Source: Halothiobacillus neapolitanus (GTDB lineage: Bacteria > Pseudomonadota > Gammaproteobacteria > Halothiobacillales > Halothiobacillaceae). Taken from it: 6,595 nt of DNA. Below the pieces are notes generated by a model. The model made no database searches and had not been told where the DNA came from. It worked only from the letters and a program-made list of their open reading frames with translations. The DNA is taken from contig DYMR01000068.1 of NCBI GenBank assembly GCA_020721485.1, positions 3,002 to 9,596 of the forward strand. Reading direction: 5' to 3'. Every line of letters starts with the position of its first letter. Positions within the stretch are counted from its first letter, which is position 1. The position numbers were made by a program, and so were the translations under genes. Positions 6,358 through 6,595 of the stretch are shown piece after piece.

Positions 6358-6595
6358 TTGTCCGCGCCCGCCTTCCCCGCGTATCTCGCCATCACGCCAC
6401 CTTCCTCGGATGACACCGGGGATGACACCGGGGCGGCGTGGCAGCGCGCCGTGTGCGCGCAATTGCCTGTCTTGTCCGAGGCTTGGGCGGGCACGGTGGG
6501 GCTGCAACTGCGCCCGCTGCGGCCAATACCCGTGCCGGTGTGGCAGGGGATTTTGGCGGAGGCGGCGGCGCTGAAACTGCCGGTTTGGCTCAATA
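6358..6595 (+). CDS. Partial thiamine-phosphate-synthase/TenI-like barrel protein
   Basis: An open frame continues from here to the window edge without a stop. Seventy-nine residues are visible. The first part, PAFPAYLAITP, resembles the first strand of thiamine phosphate synthase/TenI barrels (YLITP). A helix follows (about 26-44), then VGLQLRPL (47-54), matching the second strand with the Q-x-R motif (Q50, R52), another helix (60-72) and LPVWLN (74-79), whose N79 matches the conserved asparagine after the third strand. In Pseudomonas the gene after argJ encodes a Nudix (MutT) hydrolase fused to such a domain; here the Nudix half does not precede it. The frame is that of argJ, open from the argJ TAG. 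The first possible start is TTG 6358, with only a weak CGGA ribosome site at 6347-6350; GTG 6451 is in frame but would delete the first strand. The true start is uncertain and the family call is inference from motif spacing. Confidence 0.5.
   Translation, partial: MSAPAFPAYLAITPPSSDDTGDDTGAAWQRAVCAQLPVLSEAWAGTVGLQLRPLRPIPVPVWQGILAEAAALKLPVWLN
6408..6431. repeat. Two perfect 12-bp tandem repeats
   Basis: GGATGACACCGG is present twice, back to back (6408-6419 and 6420-6431), followed by GG. In the frame of the partial barrel protein this reads DDTG twice, placed in the loop between the first strand and first helix. The length keeps the frame, consistent with a recent duplication tolerated in a surface loop. 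Confidence 0.9.

Noticed and set aside
6291..6593. Minus-strand open frame overlapping the argJ end
   Set aside because: It overlaps the conserved argJ C-terminus and is antisense to the frame with barrel-like motifs; its own sequence is low-complexity without a recognisable domain.
1..6595. CRISPR array, insertion sequence, tRNA/rRNA, toxin-antitoxin or defence genes
   Set aside because: No spaced direct repeats, transposase motifs, tRNA-like folds or such proteins were recognised; the window is occupied by housekeeping genes.

Overview
The window reads as a chromosomal housekeeping segment from a GC-rich gammaproteobacterium. The proteins look gammaproteobacterial: SecA tracks E. coli SecA almost residue for residue through its ATPase core, the DUF721/DciA protein is the gammaproteobacterial type, and ArgJ lies downstream of SecA as in Pseudomonas. 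I cannot name the genus.

Layout from left to right. Bases 1-79 are non-coding, G-rich and hairpin-forming, and look like a decayed member of a dispersed intergenic repeat. A DUF721/DciA-like gene follows on the minus strand (93-656). Its last ~50 codons run through a 15-bp tandem repeat and then through a strong intrinsic terminator that faces the other way, so a plus-strand gene to the left of the window (by synteny probably lpxC) appears to converge on it. A 132-base divergent region (657-788) separates it from secA (789-3557, plus). After 124 bases comes a membrane-anchored DUF945/YdgA-like protein (3682-4995). A strong terminator and a possible promoter are packed into the ~100 bases before argJ (5098-6324). 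The right edge (from about 6358) holds the start of another plus-strand gene in the same frame as argJ. It has the first strand-helix-strand pattern of a thiamine-phosphate-synthase/TenI-like barrel and is cut off by the window end.

Functionally, SecA drives protein export, the DUF945 protein is predicted to be exported or anchored facing the periplasm, DciA-type proteins help load the replicative helicase, and ArgJ performs the acetyl-recycling step of arginine synthesis. These are neighbours by conserved synteny, not one pathway. No mobile element, CRISPR array, RNA gene or dedicated defence system is visible, and I do not see an undescribed multi-gene system. The points worth a second look are the extended dciA 3' end overlapping a convergent terminator, the apparent absence of the Nudix half from the gene after argJ, the crowded terminator/promoter region before argJ, the DUF945 gene between secA and argJ, and the G-quadruplex-like repeat at the left edge.
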